Assembly: GCA_020746835.1 (NCBI GenBank)
Contig: JAGPNK010000008.1
Coordinates: forward strand, 62,001-126,000
Origin: Stachybotrys elegans
Taxonomy: Eukaryota; Ascomycota; Sordariomycetes; Hypocreales; Stachybotryaceae
Direction of reading: 5' to 3'
DNA: 64,000 nt
The translations under genes were made by a program, and so were the position numbers. Below the pieces are notes generated by a model. The model saw only the letters and a list, made by a program, of their open reading frames with translations, was not told the DNA's origin and ran no database searches. This document shows positions 22,724-33,627 of this stretch, one piece after another. Each line of letters starts with the position of its first letter. Position 1 is the stretch's first letter.

Positions 22724-24636
22724 GGCGCCTCGGACCCTGCTCACTAGGGTGGCGGTGGGTGCGGTCGATTCTAGCAAGCGCTGCGTGCGGATGAAGTGAG
22801 GCGGCGTGTGTTTGCAACTTGGAGCTGGCGGTTCTACAGAACTTGGGACGAAAGGCAAAGAAGCGCGACGCCCCGGATGTCTGGCGTCGGCAGCCTGCAC
22901 TCGCTAAGGCTGAGACCCACCTGGAAAGAGGCTTGTCCCACCAAGAGGGATCCATCTTGGACGACATTCACTGTTTGCTTTCATATGTATATGCCAACGT
23001 GCGGCGTGCGCGGAATGATGCATGTTTGTTCTTGATTTTTTCCCCCGCTGTAAATCGAGCAAGAGAAGCCCACGATTCGCCCTTGTGGATGTCTGAAGTC
23101 TCAACAGGTTGCGGCTAGAAGCTCAAGCTTGACTCTCGACTGTGGACGTGGACTGCCACGCCAGACTGTACTGCCACAGCTCTACCAACGTAAGGAAACA
23201 ATTGACCTCATGTTCCGAATCGACGCTTAAGCTTGGGAGTACATTCAAAGGAAATCTTACACCGAAAATCAGCAGCACCAAGTTCTTCCCAAGCTATTAG
23301 ATGAGTAGGGCTTGCAATGCCCACAAACACCAAGCGATCTGTCGAAAGCCGTGCTCACGATGGGATCAAACCAAATGCTTATTGTAGACTTGCATATATA
23401 TTAGCCGTGGAGCATATAATATACTGGAAAGAAAAAATGTGATACTCGTTGGATCGCTCGAGCTACCTATCTTGACCCCCGCAGAGACCAACCTGAAGAA
23501 CACATCGCACGGGCTTGGTGCCGCATCTAGTCATCGTTTGTACTGTGCCTAGGCTATAGCTTACGCCTACTGTTTTGCATGCATATTTTGCTCTGATTAT
23601 TCTCAGGATCAAGTGTCTCTCACATTGTAGTACTCTTCTGCAAGCATTGCCTGCCATTGAGCCGAAGACTGGAGCCGATCTGATGGTCCTGCCTCCCTTA
23701 CGACTTAGTACCTATCGGATCATCCAGAGAATATTGTGAAAGGCTGCTGCTGGTTGAAATCACTAAAGAAACTCTACCCCCCTGCTGTTTGCCTTCTCGT
23801 CTTGAATAGACCCAACATTGGCTCGAGGTGCCTTCTCCTCCGATCACGGCAGCTTTGTTTCTTTTAAACAATATTGGCGGAATGCTGCCCTATTTTCTCA
23901 GCTGCACAGGTAAATAGTACAAACTTCTCTCTCTTTTATTGGCAGCAAACACAGTATCTGTACCAGAACAGAGGAGCTTGGGGTTGTTGTTTGCACCTCA
24001 CCCGGCAACACCTGCCTCCTCCGCACAGGGTGCCTTCCTTCCTCTTCCTATAAATTCTTCACCCGCCCCTTCCTCTGCTTTCCTTCCTTCCTCCATCCCA
24101 CAACTTCGCCTTTTCTTTCTCTTGTTTTCCTCCCTCCTCTTGTTCATCACTTCACTCCGCCTCTGCATCTCACCTTCATTTGCCAACGGCTCTGCTTGTC
24201 GTGTGCAGGTAAGTTATTTCTTCTTCTTCTTTCAACCTGACTCCTGTGCGCACCCTTCATCATCTCCTCACTTCTCGCGTTCTTCTGCACGTTTCCGAGA
24301 AGTTCTTCTCTCGCCCGAGGCTTTGCCTCGCATCACCATCACCTCATCCTTCATCCGCCGAAACATTCGCTGCTCTGCTGGGAGTGGTTTTCTTTACCTG
24401 AAGCCTTATCATCCCCCTTCTCTATCATGCATGAGCCTTCTGGGCCGTCGTTACATTGCCTTCATCGTTTCTCAGCACTCACGCCCTCATAGCATCGCGA
24501 GGCACTGCAAACCTACCTGACGCTTGGCAAGTCAAAGTAAGGCAAACATCTTCCCCCATAACATTGCCTCAAGTTCTTCCACTTCACTGTGCAGCCTACT
24601 ACTGGTATTAACTCACGTTCGCTTTAGGTGATCACG
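22724..24636. promoter_or_regulatory. Divergent intergenic region with helicase leader
   Basis: 1.9 kb between the unidentified minus-strand gene and the plus-strand helicase. From about 24,000 it is strongly pyrimidine-rich, which fits a promoter and leader. A good donor (GTAAGT at 24209) and an acceptor (CTTTAG ending at 24627) suggest a 419 bp intron in the 5' untranslated region, ending nine bases before the ATG; this is inference. The 193-residue open frame over 23939-24520 is Ser/Pro-rich leader sequence, not a convincing protein. Confidence 0.45.
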
Positions 24637-26659
24637 ATGGCATCTGAAGCTCCTAACCAGGAGGGCTGGGTTGAGGCCAAGGACGAGGAAGCGTTGGCAA
24701 ACGTTCCCGTTGTGACCGCACAGAAGTGGGATGGAAGTGCCAAGGTCTACCAGTGGAATGATGAGTTTGGTGATGTTGGTCCCAAGTTCCCCGACCTCGA
24801 GGTTGAGCTTTTTGGCGCCCCCGAATCGCGCCATGAGGTGGCTGGCTTGGACTTTTCACGGTAAGAACCTCGTGTGGTCTTTTGAGAACATGGCTAACGT
24901 GTCCAACAACAGAATTGAAGAAATCGAGGTTCACCAGGAAGGACCTCGCAAGATTGATCCCATCGGCACCTTCAATGGCGCAGGTCTTCACCCTGTGATG
25001 CTCGAGAACGTCGAACTTTGTGGCTACCAGACGCCCACGCCCATTCAGAAGTTCACGATCCCATCTATTCTGCAAGGGCATGATGTGATTGGCATTGCTC
25101 AAACTGGTAATAATTCGATTGGCATTCACAGCTTCTCACAAATGCTGATGGATTTATCTCATAGGTTCTGGTAAAACGGCTGCCTACCTCATTCCCATTC
25201 TCAGCAAGCTGATGGGCAAGGCCAAAAAGCTGGCTGCGCCCCGTCCCAACCCCGTCACCTTTCGTGAGGGAATTGACGGTGTCTGCGCAGAGCCTCTGGT
25301 TCTTATCGTCGCTCCGACTCGTGAGCTTGCTGTGCAAATCTTCAATGAAGCCAGGAAGCTCTGCTACCGCACCATGCTGCGCCCTTGCGTCGTCTATGGT
25401 GGCATCCCAGTCATGGAGCAGATAAACCTCCTGCAAAAGGGCTGCGACATCCTGGTTGGGACTCCGGGTCGTCTTGTTGATTCTATTCAACGCCCCCGTG
25501 TTCTGACCCTTAGGCGTCTGAAGCACATAGTCATTGATGAAGCTGATGAAATGCTGGATGCGGGGTGGGAGGATGATTTGCAGCAAATTCTCGGCGGTGG
25601 AGGTTGGTCTTCGTGAAAGCCGCACAGGTTCCCTAGCTAACATGTGTCCAGAGCAGGATGAGGGGAATGTCTCCTTCTACCTTTTCTCGGCGACCTTTCC
25701 CAAGGCTGCACGAGACTTGGCTAAGGAGTACCTTGCAGCGTCTCATGTGCGCTTCCGCGTTGGTCGAGCCGGAAGCACAACCGAGAATATTCAGCAGATC
25801 GTCCTCCAGGCCGAGGGACACGAGAAGCGAGATATGCTCGTAAAGCTGCTCGAGACCAATCCTGGTGTTCGCACCATCATCTTCGTCAACAGTCGCCGTG
25901 AGGCAGACAACTTGGATGCCTTCCTCTGGAACTTGGGGCTTCCGGTCACGTCCATTCACAGCGACCGCAGTCAAGTTGAGAGAGAGGCGGCACTGCGTGC
26001 GTTCCGCGCTGGCACCGCGCCCATCCTTGTTGCTACTGGAGTCACTGCTCGGTAAGTGTTATCACTTCTTGATGCTTCACTGTCGACATTTCCACCTTTG
26101 TTTTGCAGTCAAGTTGCTAATCCTTTACCGTAGAGGTATCGATGTTCCGAATGTGATGCATGTCATCAACTATGATCTGCCTTCTATTGATCATGGTGGC
26201 ATTGAGGAATACACTCACCGCATCGGTCGTACTGGTCGCATTGGTCATCGCGGCGTCGCCACCTCTCTCTTCTCTGAGAGAGACATCGACCTGGCCAGCG
26301 TTCTGACCCGCACGCTTCTCGAAACCAACCAGGAGATCCCGGAGTTCCTGGAGTCGTACAAGCCAGCAGACACCGACCGCAAGCACCTCAAGTTTGAGAC
26401 GGAGTCTGACTTCGATCCCAATGATGTGGCGGGTGCGAATGATATGGGAGGTGCTCCTGCGGGCGATGGGTCCGCCCCGGGCTGGGGGTCTGGTGAAGCC
26501 CAAGGCGAACCGGCAGCTTCTGGCGGTTGGGGTGCCAGCAATGGAGATGCCGCGGCGGAAACTGGTGCCTGGGGCTCCGGAGGCGGGGACGCAGTCGCTG
26601 CGGACAATGCCTGGGGCGTTGCTCCGGACACAACTTCCAAGGCTCCCGGCGGATGGTAA
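24637..26659 (+). CDS. DEAD-box RNA helicase, Ded1/Vasa-like
   Basis: ATP-dependent RNA helicase of about 593 residues. Five exons: 24637-24860, 24913-25106, 25165-25602, 25652-26051 and 26134-26659. Motifs appear in order after splicing: Q motif (GYQTPTPIQKFTIPS), motif I AQTGSGKT (about 134-141, split by intron 2), Ia APTRELAVQ, Ib TPGRLVD, II DEAD (264-267), III SAT, V GIDVPNVMHVINYDLPS and VI HRIGRTGRIGH. These motifs resemble the Ded1/DDX3/Vasa branch, but the N-terminus is short and lacks the RGG/Asn-rich extension of typical Ded1, so this is probably a paralogue. The tail (about 505-593) is acidic to neutral with repeated Trp-Gly pairs (GWGSGE, GGWGASNG, GAWGSGGG, NAWG, ending GGW). 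Likely role is unwinding RNA in translation or RNP remodelling; the exact target cannot be read from sequence. Confidence 0.92.
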
Positions 26660-27044
26660 GGAGTCAAAACTTCTTTCGGGGCAATATGGAGATCGGACAA
26701 CAGACCATGGTTTGATATGAAGGCAGTTGGACCTTGACAATCAATCACAGCTTAGCTCGTAGTTAGTGACGGTCAAATGAGATGATAGTAGCATATCTTT
26801 TCGCCTGCTCATACAGTGAGCAATATGTGCACGCAATATCGTGAACGATTGTTTGCCCCTTGGGTAAAGATCGCAAGGAAGTGATGATTTGTGAGAGATA
26901 GCTTTGTCAATATTATGAGCTTGGCCTAGATGGCATGCTTTGTGGTATATAAAGATGCACAATAAGTCTCCCTGCTCCCAAACGCCACATCCATGGCAAT
27001 GCCCGTCCTTTTCTGTGCCCTCACAAGCACACTGCGGCAAAAAC
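26660..27044. other. Convergent intergenic region
   Basis: The region lies between the stop codons of the helicase (+) and the aldehyde dehydrogenase (-) and is presumably shared 3' untranslated sequence. I see nothing else in it. Confidence 0.5.
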
Positions 27045-28908
27045 TCAGCCCAGCATCCTACCCAAGCCCTTGATCTTGGTCCCCAGCCCAGCATAGCCAA
27101 CCTCGACGACGCCCTGTGTAAAGTTCCAGCCCTTTTGCTGGGCAGCGATGGGATAACGAACTGGTGGTGGGATGCCAGTGCGAATACCCAGCCAGCCAAA
27201 GCGGTCTTCACACACGCTCTTGATATTGCACATGCCACGGATACCCTCTTCACCAGCAAATCGGCCGTAGCCCGAGCCACCGACGCCGCCAAAGGGCAGC
27301 TGGACGGCGTAGAAGACGGCAAAGTCGTTGACGGCCACCATGCCAGCTTTCAGACCTCGGACAATGGCCTTGAGAGCAGGATCGGATTCGGAGCCGTGGA
27401 CAGAGCCGCCCAGGCCAAAGTTGGGCGCATTGGCGACAGCGAGAACATCTTCGGCCGTTGAGGAGTTGGCACGCAGCATGGTGAGGACGGGAGCGAAGCA
27501 TTCGTGCTGCGCAATGCGCATGTTGGGGGTGACGTCGACGATGAGTGTGGGCTGGAAGTAGTGGCCTTGGGGATATTCGGGGTGGTTGTAACGCTTGCCG
27601 CCTGCGAGAAGACGTGCACCTTGGGCAACAGCCTCGGATATGAGCTCTTCGAGGCGGTCGAAGGACGCGTCGGAGATCATGGCACCCATATCAGCTTCTG
27701 GGCCCAGTCGAATGGCGTTGACGCGAGGCTCGAGCATCTCGACAAGCTTGTCATAAACAGCAGGGGTTGCGATGACTCGCTCAATGCCAATGCAGTTCTG
27801 ACCAGCAGCTTGGAACGTGCCGCGGAGAATGACCTCGGCAATGCGTGTCAGGTCGTTGCGAGCTGAGTCGAGAATGATGAATGGATCCTTGCCGCCCAGC
27901 TCTGCAACGACGGGAGTCAGGCTCTTGGCGGCACTGGCGGCGACGTGGTGGGCCACAGCCTGGGAGCCGATGAAGGTGATGTGGCTGATGTCCGGGTGGG
28001 AAGTGAGATGGCCAGCCGTCTGTGGCCAGCAGACCACAGTCTGGACGAGATGGGGATCATGGCCGTGGGCGACGAGGGCTCCACGGATGATGCTGGCGAA
28101 GTAGGCGCTCGACCAGGCTGTCTGCTCTGATACCTTGACAACGATGCCGTTGCCGGCGAAGATGGCGCTGATGACGGGGCCAATCAGGTTATGGAAGGGG
28201 TAGTTCCAGCTGACGAGCGCGGCGACCACACCCGTGGGCTCGTAGTAGACGGTGTTGCGCTTGTACGACATGAGCAGGTTGGTAGGACGGCGGGATGGCT
28301 TGAGAGCCGCCTCGCCGTGCTTGAGAGTCCACTGGAGCTTCTCAACCGTGACGAGAATCTCGCCCAGCTGGGCGTCGACCATTGTCTTCCCGCTATCCAA
28401 GCCAGCGACGCGGCATATCTGCTCCGAGTTGGTGAGGACATATTGCAGGAGGGTGCGGAGGACGGCCTTGCGCTCGGCGAAGGAGGTTTGCGCCCAGGTC
28501 TTCTGCGCGGCGTGGGCGGCGGCAATGGCTCGGTCGATGGCGGCGGGGGTAGATGGGTTGATGAGCCCGAGGAACTGGCCCGTGGCGGGCGCGTAGCACT
28601 GGATGGCAGAGGAGCCCGGGACACGGATGCCAGAGTGCTCGATGGTTGATTCTGCATCGGGAAGCTTGGGGGGAGGGACGGTGTAGCGGCGCGGCGGGGG
28701 GTCGCCGTTGGCAAGACGAATGAGGCTGAAAGATAGGTAGATGGCGAGGAGGGTCGAGAGGATTTGGACCGCAACGGGGCTTTCGAATCGTCAGCTGTGA
28801 AACCTGTGAGACGGGGAAGGGGTGTACCGACGGGACGTTTAGACGGCTGGACAGAGCTTCGATCCAGGCGCCCCAAAGGGACAGCAGCCACGGCTGGGAA
28901 TCCTCCAT
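27045..28908 (-). CDS. Aldehyde dehydrogenase, Msc7 type
   Basis: NAD(P)-dependent aldehyde dehydrogenase of about 603 residues. Exon 1 runs from 28908 to about 28832 (MEDSQPWLLSLWGAWIEALS...); exon 2 is 28779-27045. The correct downstream frame needs a phase-2 join, which uses a GTCGGT donor; the better-looking GTACAC donor four bases on would break the frame. So the first junction is uncertain. A hydrophobic segment just after it (VAVQILSTLLAIYLSFSLI) predicts an N-terminal membrane anchor. Active-site features are present: SWNYPF, the Glu motif AELGGKDP (about E319) and the nucleophile in QAAGQNC (about C355). Sequence and anchor match the yeast Msc7 (YHR039C) group, whose substrate is not well defined. 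It leads a same-strand run with dioxygenase, dehydroquinase and malate synthase genes. Confidence 0.88.
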
Positions 28909-29265
28909 GGCGAGGGCGGTAGGAAGACAATGGGTCTGGTGGTGAGCCTTTGGGTCCTTGCAGCGCCGGCTGAAGCCTCTGAATGTGCGAGTGGACGAGG
29001 GATGGCTTGACCGGCTGTCCGACAATAGCAAAGGACAGGACGGACCGACGGTCTCAAGGTGGGACGATGAATGTGAATGGTGGTGTGGAAATATCCACTT
29101 TGGAGTTAGCCACCAGCTCGTGGCTTGGCAGGGGTTCATTTTGTGTAGCCCCACGACTGGCTACAACTTACATCTTCTACAAATGAGGACGTCACTGAGA
29201 AGTGCGGAAATGCTGCATTTTCAGAGCTGTCCATTATACTATGTAACAGCCTCTGTCATTGGCAG

Positions 29266-30322
29266 CTATTTGGGGATCAGGAGACCATCTTGCAATCGCA
29301 GCTTGCCGCCTTGCCGCTCAATCTCCTGCAGCGAGGCCTCCTCGCGCGCCTTGCGTGCCTCTTCCACCGTGTTGAGCACAAAGTCGTACTGCAAGAGCTT
29401 GGTGTCTGGGGAGACGCCGTACTTTTCTGCGAGCCCTTCGACGTCGCCTGCCCGGCTCAGGTTGACGACGAGCGACTCCTTGACTCCGAAGACGGCGTCT
29501 GACGTCTCATAGGGGTCACCGCGTAGGTAGAGTGCGCTGTGTTCTTCCTATTAGTGGCTGCGCAGGTGAAGGGAGGATGAATTGGGGGAGGGGTGCGTAC
29601 GTTATGAGTCGGTCGTAGCCTTCTTTCTTGAACATGAAGTGCATATGGCTGGGACGGTAGGGGTGTCGCTTCAGCTTGGCTAGGAGCTGGCCGACGGGGC
29701 CGTCATGGGGGATGGGATATGGTACAGGGACGATGGCGTTGAAGTGGACTATGCCATCGCTGTCGCTGTCCAAGATGGCTCGGCCGTCGGGTGAAGAACG
29801 ATCAGCATACTGAACATCGTAGAAGCCCTTGGAGTCGGTCTCCCAGACGTCAACCGAGACGCCGGGGATTGGTCGGCCCTGGGTATCCTTGACAGTACAC
29901 ACGGCGAGAAGCGGCTCTCCGTCGGGATCACGCGAGATGTGGTGCCCGGCATCTACATGGTGGGCATCCTGCGTGTGAAAGGGGCCGAGGACGGTACCCT
30001 CGGTAGAGCCGGGGAGCTTGGGGTGGTCGATGGCGTCGACGAGGAGGGAGAGGCCGAGGACGTCGGAGAGGAGGATGAACTCGTGGCGGACGTCGGTGCT
30101 AATCTTGCCGACGTCGACGAGGAACTTGATGGCGGCCTCCCACTCGGCGATGCTGAGGCGCGTCTCGCGCGCAAAGTCGTGCAGGTGGCTGACGAGTCGC
30201 TCGAAGAGGAACTTGGTGCGCGGGTCCGGGCAGGACGAGTTGATGGTGTGGACGTTGTCGGTGATATTGTCCGTGGTGAGGTCCTTCATGGGCGGAAGGT
30301 CGGGGGGCGTGTGCTTTTGCAT
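29266..30322 (-). CDS. Intradiol ring-cleavage dioxygenase
   Basis: Non-haem Fe(III) dioxygenase of about 330 residues, likely catechol or hydroxyquinol 1,2-dioxygenase, which opens an aromatic ring between two hydroxyl groups. Exons: 30322-29601 and 29536-29266, with a clean 64 bp intron. Residues ~35-100 resemble the N-terminal dimerisation domain, followed by the beta-sandwich catalytic domain (TEGTVLGPFHTQDA, GVSVDVWETDSKGFYDVQY). The four iron ligands are visible: Tyr168 (GFYDVQ), Tyr202 (VPYPIP), and His226 and His228 (RPSHMHFMF). No signal peptide is seen, so it should be cytosolic. Catechol, hydroxyquinol and related substrates cannot be told apart from sequence alone. A dehydroquinase gene lies 450 bp upstream on the same strand, consistent with aromatic catabolism via the 3-oxoadipate route. 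Confidence 0.9.
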
Positions 30323-30775
30323 TTTTAATTTATTTGTTTGTTTTTCACTCTTCTTCTTATAGATGAGGCCTGGGCAGATGTACTTGCTTCATGAATAGAA
30401 TAATTGAAAATTGGTGAGTGTTATGGTGAGAGACGAGAATCTTGGCCATGTCAAGGCCGTGAGCTGCTCAAGATGTACAAGACGGGACCCCTCATTACCC
30501 CTCCATAAAGTGGTTCGGATGGACGTAAGTCGGTGATCGGTAAGCTTTATCTAATGCTATAATCATACAGGATAGGCTTGGACTATGGAATCGGCATCTC
30601 GAACGGCATTGATGGTCGGGATGGACCTGAATGCATCATCTCAAGCCACCGGTATTAATTACCGACACGCATCTATAACCCAATTCACAATTCCATGCAG
30701 GCCATCTTAACGGACGCCGGCAACTCAAAACCCCCCAGTTGGCGAACGACAAAGGACTCTCTCCATATACGCAAT

Positions 30776-31231
30776 CTACAGCTTCGGCTTGATCTTCATC
30801 GGGCCGGCCGCAAACTCGAGCGCGGCCTTGTACCCAAAGACGCCGAGGCCGCAGATGACGGCGGCGGCCTTGTCCGAGAGGTAGCCCTGGTGGCGGAAGG
30901 GCTCGCGGGCGTGCACGTTTGTGACGTGCAGCTCGACAAAGGGGATGTCGACGCCGAGCAGGGCGTCGCGGACGGCGACGCTCGTGTGCGTCAGCGCGCC
31001 GGCGTTGATGATGATGGCGTCGACGCCCTGCGCGCGCGCCTCGTGGATCCGGTCGACCATGGCGCCCTCCCAGTTGGACTGGAAGCACTGCAGCGTCACG
31101 CCCAGCGAGGCCGCCTGCGCCGAGGCCGCCGACACCACGTCGGCGAGCGTCGTGCTGCCGTAGACGTGCGGCTCGCGCGTGCCCAGGAGGTTGAGGTTGG
31201 GTCCGTTGATGAGGAGGATGCTGCGCGCCAT
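30776..31231 (-). CDS. qutE: Type II 3-dehydroquinate dehydratase (catabolic)
   Basis: Small single-exon enzyme of 151 residues that converts 3-dehydroquinate to 3-dehydroshikimate in the quinate pathway. Type II signatures are all present: [17 protein letters not shown] with catalytic Tyr24, the substrate-binding stretch [18 protein letters not shown], the catalytic His in [20 protein letters not shown], and GYKAALEF near the end. Length matches the dodecameric fungal catabolic dehydroquinase (QutE in Aspergillus, qa-2 in Neurospora). It is distinct from the type I domain of the AROM polypeptide. The gene is not in a full quinate cluster here: no quinate permease, quinate dehydrogenase or regulator is seen nearby. 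Third positions are extremely GC-rich. Confidence 0.95.
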   Translation of the reverse strand: MARSILLINGPNLNLLGTREPHVYGSTTLADVVSAASAQAASLGVTLQCFQSNWEGAMVDRIHEARAQGVDAIIINAGALTHTSVAVRDALLGVDIPFVELHVTNVHAREPFRHQGYLSDKAAAVICGLGVFGYKAALEFAAGPMKIKPKL

Positions 31232-31802
31232 GGCTGCCTGTGGCTTTCTGGGGATCCGGCGGTGAGGGTTTTGTTATGATGATTTGGCTGAATGGAGGTG
31301 ATAGTTTTTATGCGGGACTCTCTGGTTTATTTTATTTATTTACTTATTTATCTCCTCAATTGCCCAGCAAACAGTCCTGCGCTGGCAAACATCGTCGGGC
31401 AAACAAATATAAATTTATACTCGGCTGTTCGTCACGGTTCGGTTCGCGGGGTAAGTGGGCAGGCTCCATGTACCGGCTAAGCTTTCTGGCGCCAGTTGCC
31501 TCGACTCCATCTGTCTCTCTCACGGGGGCGAGATCTTTCTTCCAGCGTCGCCTCACCCCTTCTCGACGGATAATGCACATGGCGTCACCGTTAGTTGCTC
31601 GTCACCGGACCCGATGTTGACGGATACATGGACCTGAGCCGTCTGTCTCTTGCGTTTTACGGACGGACACAGCAAGCTTGCGAGGGAATCATTTACGTTT
31701 GTGCCAAGATCAATCTCGTGGATGGGTAGTATACAAAGAACCATCATCAGCATTACAGCATAATCAGCTTTTCAAATCTCGCTCCGGTCCGTCCTTGCCC
31801 TT

Positions 31803-33627
31803 CTACAGCTTCGACGCCTGGTTCGGGGGGCCGGCCTGCGTAATCTCGTTGTACAGGAGCCTATCAACCCGTGTCAGTGAAATAGATCGGCTACACAAAG
31901 CGTGGGGGAACTCACGTCGTCAGGAAGTCTGCGTAGTCTTCGCCCGTCACCTGCGTGGCAAAGTACTGCGCGGCCAGCTGGTACTTGTTGCCCTTAGGCG
32001 CCTTGGAGGCGAGCGCTTCGGTGCACTCCTTGAGCAGCTTGAGGGCGTAGCCCTTGTCCACCTTCTTGCCCTCGGCCGTGGTCACTCCGTGCTTCACCCA
32101 CTGCCACAGCTGACTGCGCGAGACCTCTGCGGTAGCAGCATCCTCCCTGTGTCGAGTTAGCATGTTGCACTCAACCAAGAATTTCTCGTGCTGTTGCTGG
32201 AACTTACATCAGGTAGTTGATGGGCACGCATCCCACGCCACGGATCCAAGCCTCCATGTAGCCCAAGCCAATGTTGAGGTTCTTCTTGATGCCCTCCTCA
32301 GTGATGGTGCCCGGCACGTTCATGTTGAGAAGGTCATTCTGTCCGATACTGACGTCTTCGCGACGGACAAAGAGCTGGTTGGGGGTGGGCATGTTCTGGT
32401 TGAAGATCTCGCTGGCGATGCTGGCAAGAGCCGGGTGGGCGACCCAGGTTCCATCGTGGCCGGCGCGCACCTCGCGGAGCTTGTCTGCCCGGACACCCTC
32501 CATGGCCTTGTCGTTGGCAGCCTTGTCCTCTTTGATGGGGATCTGGGCTGCCATGCCGCCCATGGCGTGGACTCCTCGCTTGTGGCAGGTTTGGATCAGA
32601 AGCTTGACGTAGGCATCCATGAAGGGGACCGTCATGGTAACGGCGGAGCGGTCGGGCAGCACAAAGTTGCTGTTGTTGCGGAACTTTTTGATGGTGCTGA
32701 AAATGTAATCCCATCGGCCACAGTTGAGGCCGGAGCTGTGGTCGCGGAGCTCGTAGATGATCTCGTCCATCTCAAAGGCAGCCAGAATAGTCTCAATGAG
32801 AACGGTTCCGCGGATGGTGCCGCGGGGCATGCCAATGTAGTCCTGGGCGAGGTTGAAGACGTCATTCCACAGACGAGCCTCGAGATGGCTCTCCATCTTG
32901 GGGAGGTAGAAGTAAGGGCCGAATCCACGGCGCTGCGTCTCAAAGGCATTGTGGAAAAAGTACAGGCCAAAGTCGAACAGGGATCCCGAGATGGGCTCGC
33001 CATCGACAGTGACGTGCTTCTCCTCCAGGTGCCAGCCACGCGGGCGGACGATGAGCGTGGGGAGGGTGCGGTCCTTGCGCAGCTTGTACTCCTTGGATCC
33101 CTGCTTGAAGTCGACAGCTCTGCGGTTGGCGTCGTACAGGTTGACCTGGCCATTGATCATGTTGTCCCAGGTCGGTGCGCTCGAGTCTTGAAGTCGGCCA
33201 GCGTCAGCACGGCGGTCGCGGATGGAGAAATGAAGGGCTTGGCATATGTCATGGGCAGGAACTCACCTTCAAAGTCGGCCATGTAGGTCCAGACATCAGA
33301 GTTGAGGGCATTGACGACCATCTTGCGGTCGGTAGGACCCGTGATTTCGACGCGGCGGTCGACCAGACCGGGAGCCGGGGGAGCGCCTCGCCACGTTACA
33401 TTGTCGCGGATTTGCTTGGTCTCGGGGAGGAAGTCGGGGAGGACGCCGCGGTCCAGCTCAGCCTGGCGGATACGGCGGCGATCCAAGAGGTTCTTGCGGG
33501 TGGCATTGAATGAGCGGTGCAGCAGGGCAAGGAAGGCGAGGGCCTCGGGGGTCAGGATCTTGCGGTGAGTATCCTCGATCCTGCCCAGGACAGCCACGCC
33601 ATTGAGGATGGTCTGTGTGGTAGCCAT
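31803..33627 (-). CDS. acuE: Malate synthase, glyoxysomal/peroxisomal
   Basis: Glyoxylate-cycle enzyme that condenses acetyl-CoA and glyoxylate to malate, about 542 residues. Four exons: 33627-33267, 33186-32208, 32146-31916 and 31860-31803. All joins keep frame (phases 1, 2, 2). Family motifs include [36 protein letters not shown] and [13 protein letters not shown]. The last small exon encodes [18 protein letters not shown], ending in Ser-Lys-Leu, a type 1 peroxisomal targeting signal. Length is typical of fungal malate synthase A. The gene is expected to be induced on acetate, fatty acids or other C2 sources (family knowledge). It is the most upstream member of the same-strand run with dehydroquinase and dioxygenase. 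Confidence 0.95.

Noticed and set aside
28184..29154. Long minus-strand frames of 248 and 253 codons over the aldehyde dehydrogenase 5' half
   Set aside because: They are out-of-frame shadows of GC-rich coding sequence. Only the short N-terminal exon part of one is used in the real gene.
32162..33286. 374-codon plus-strand frame opposite malate synthase
   Set aside because: It is antisense to a fully conserved malate synthase gene and has no domain, so it is a codon-bias shadow.
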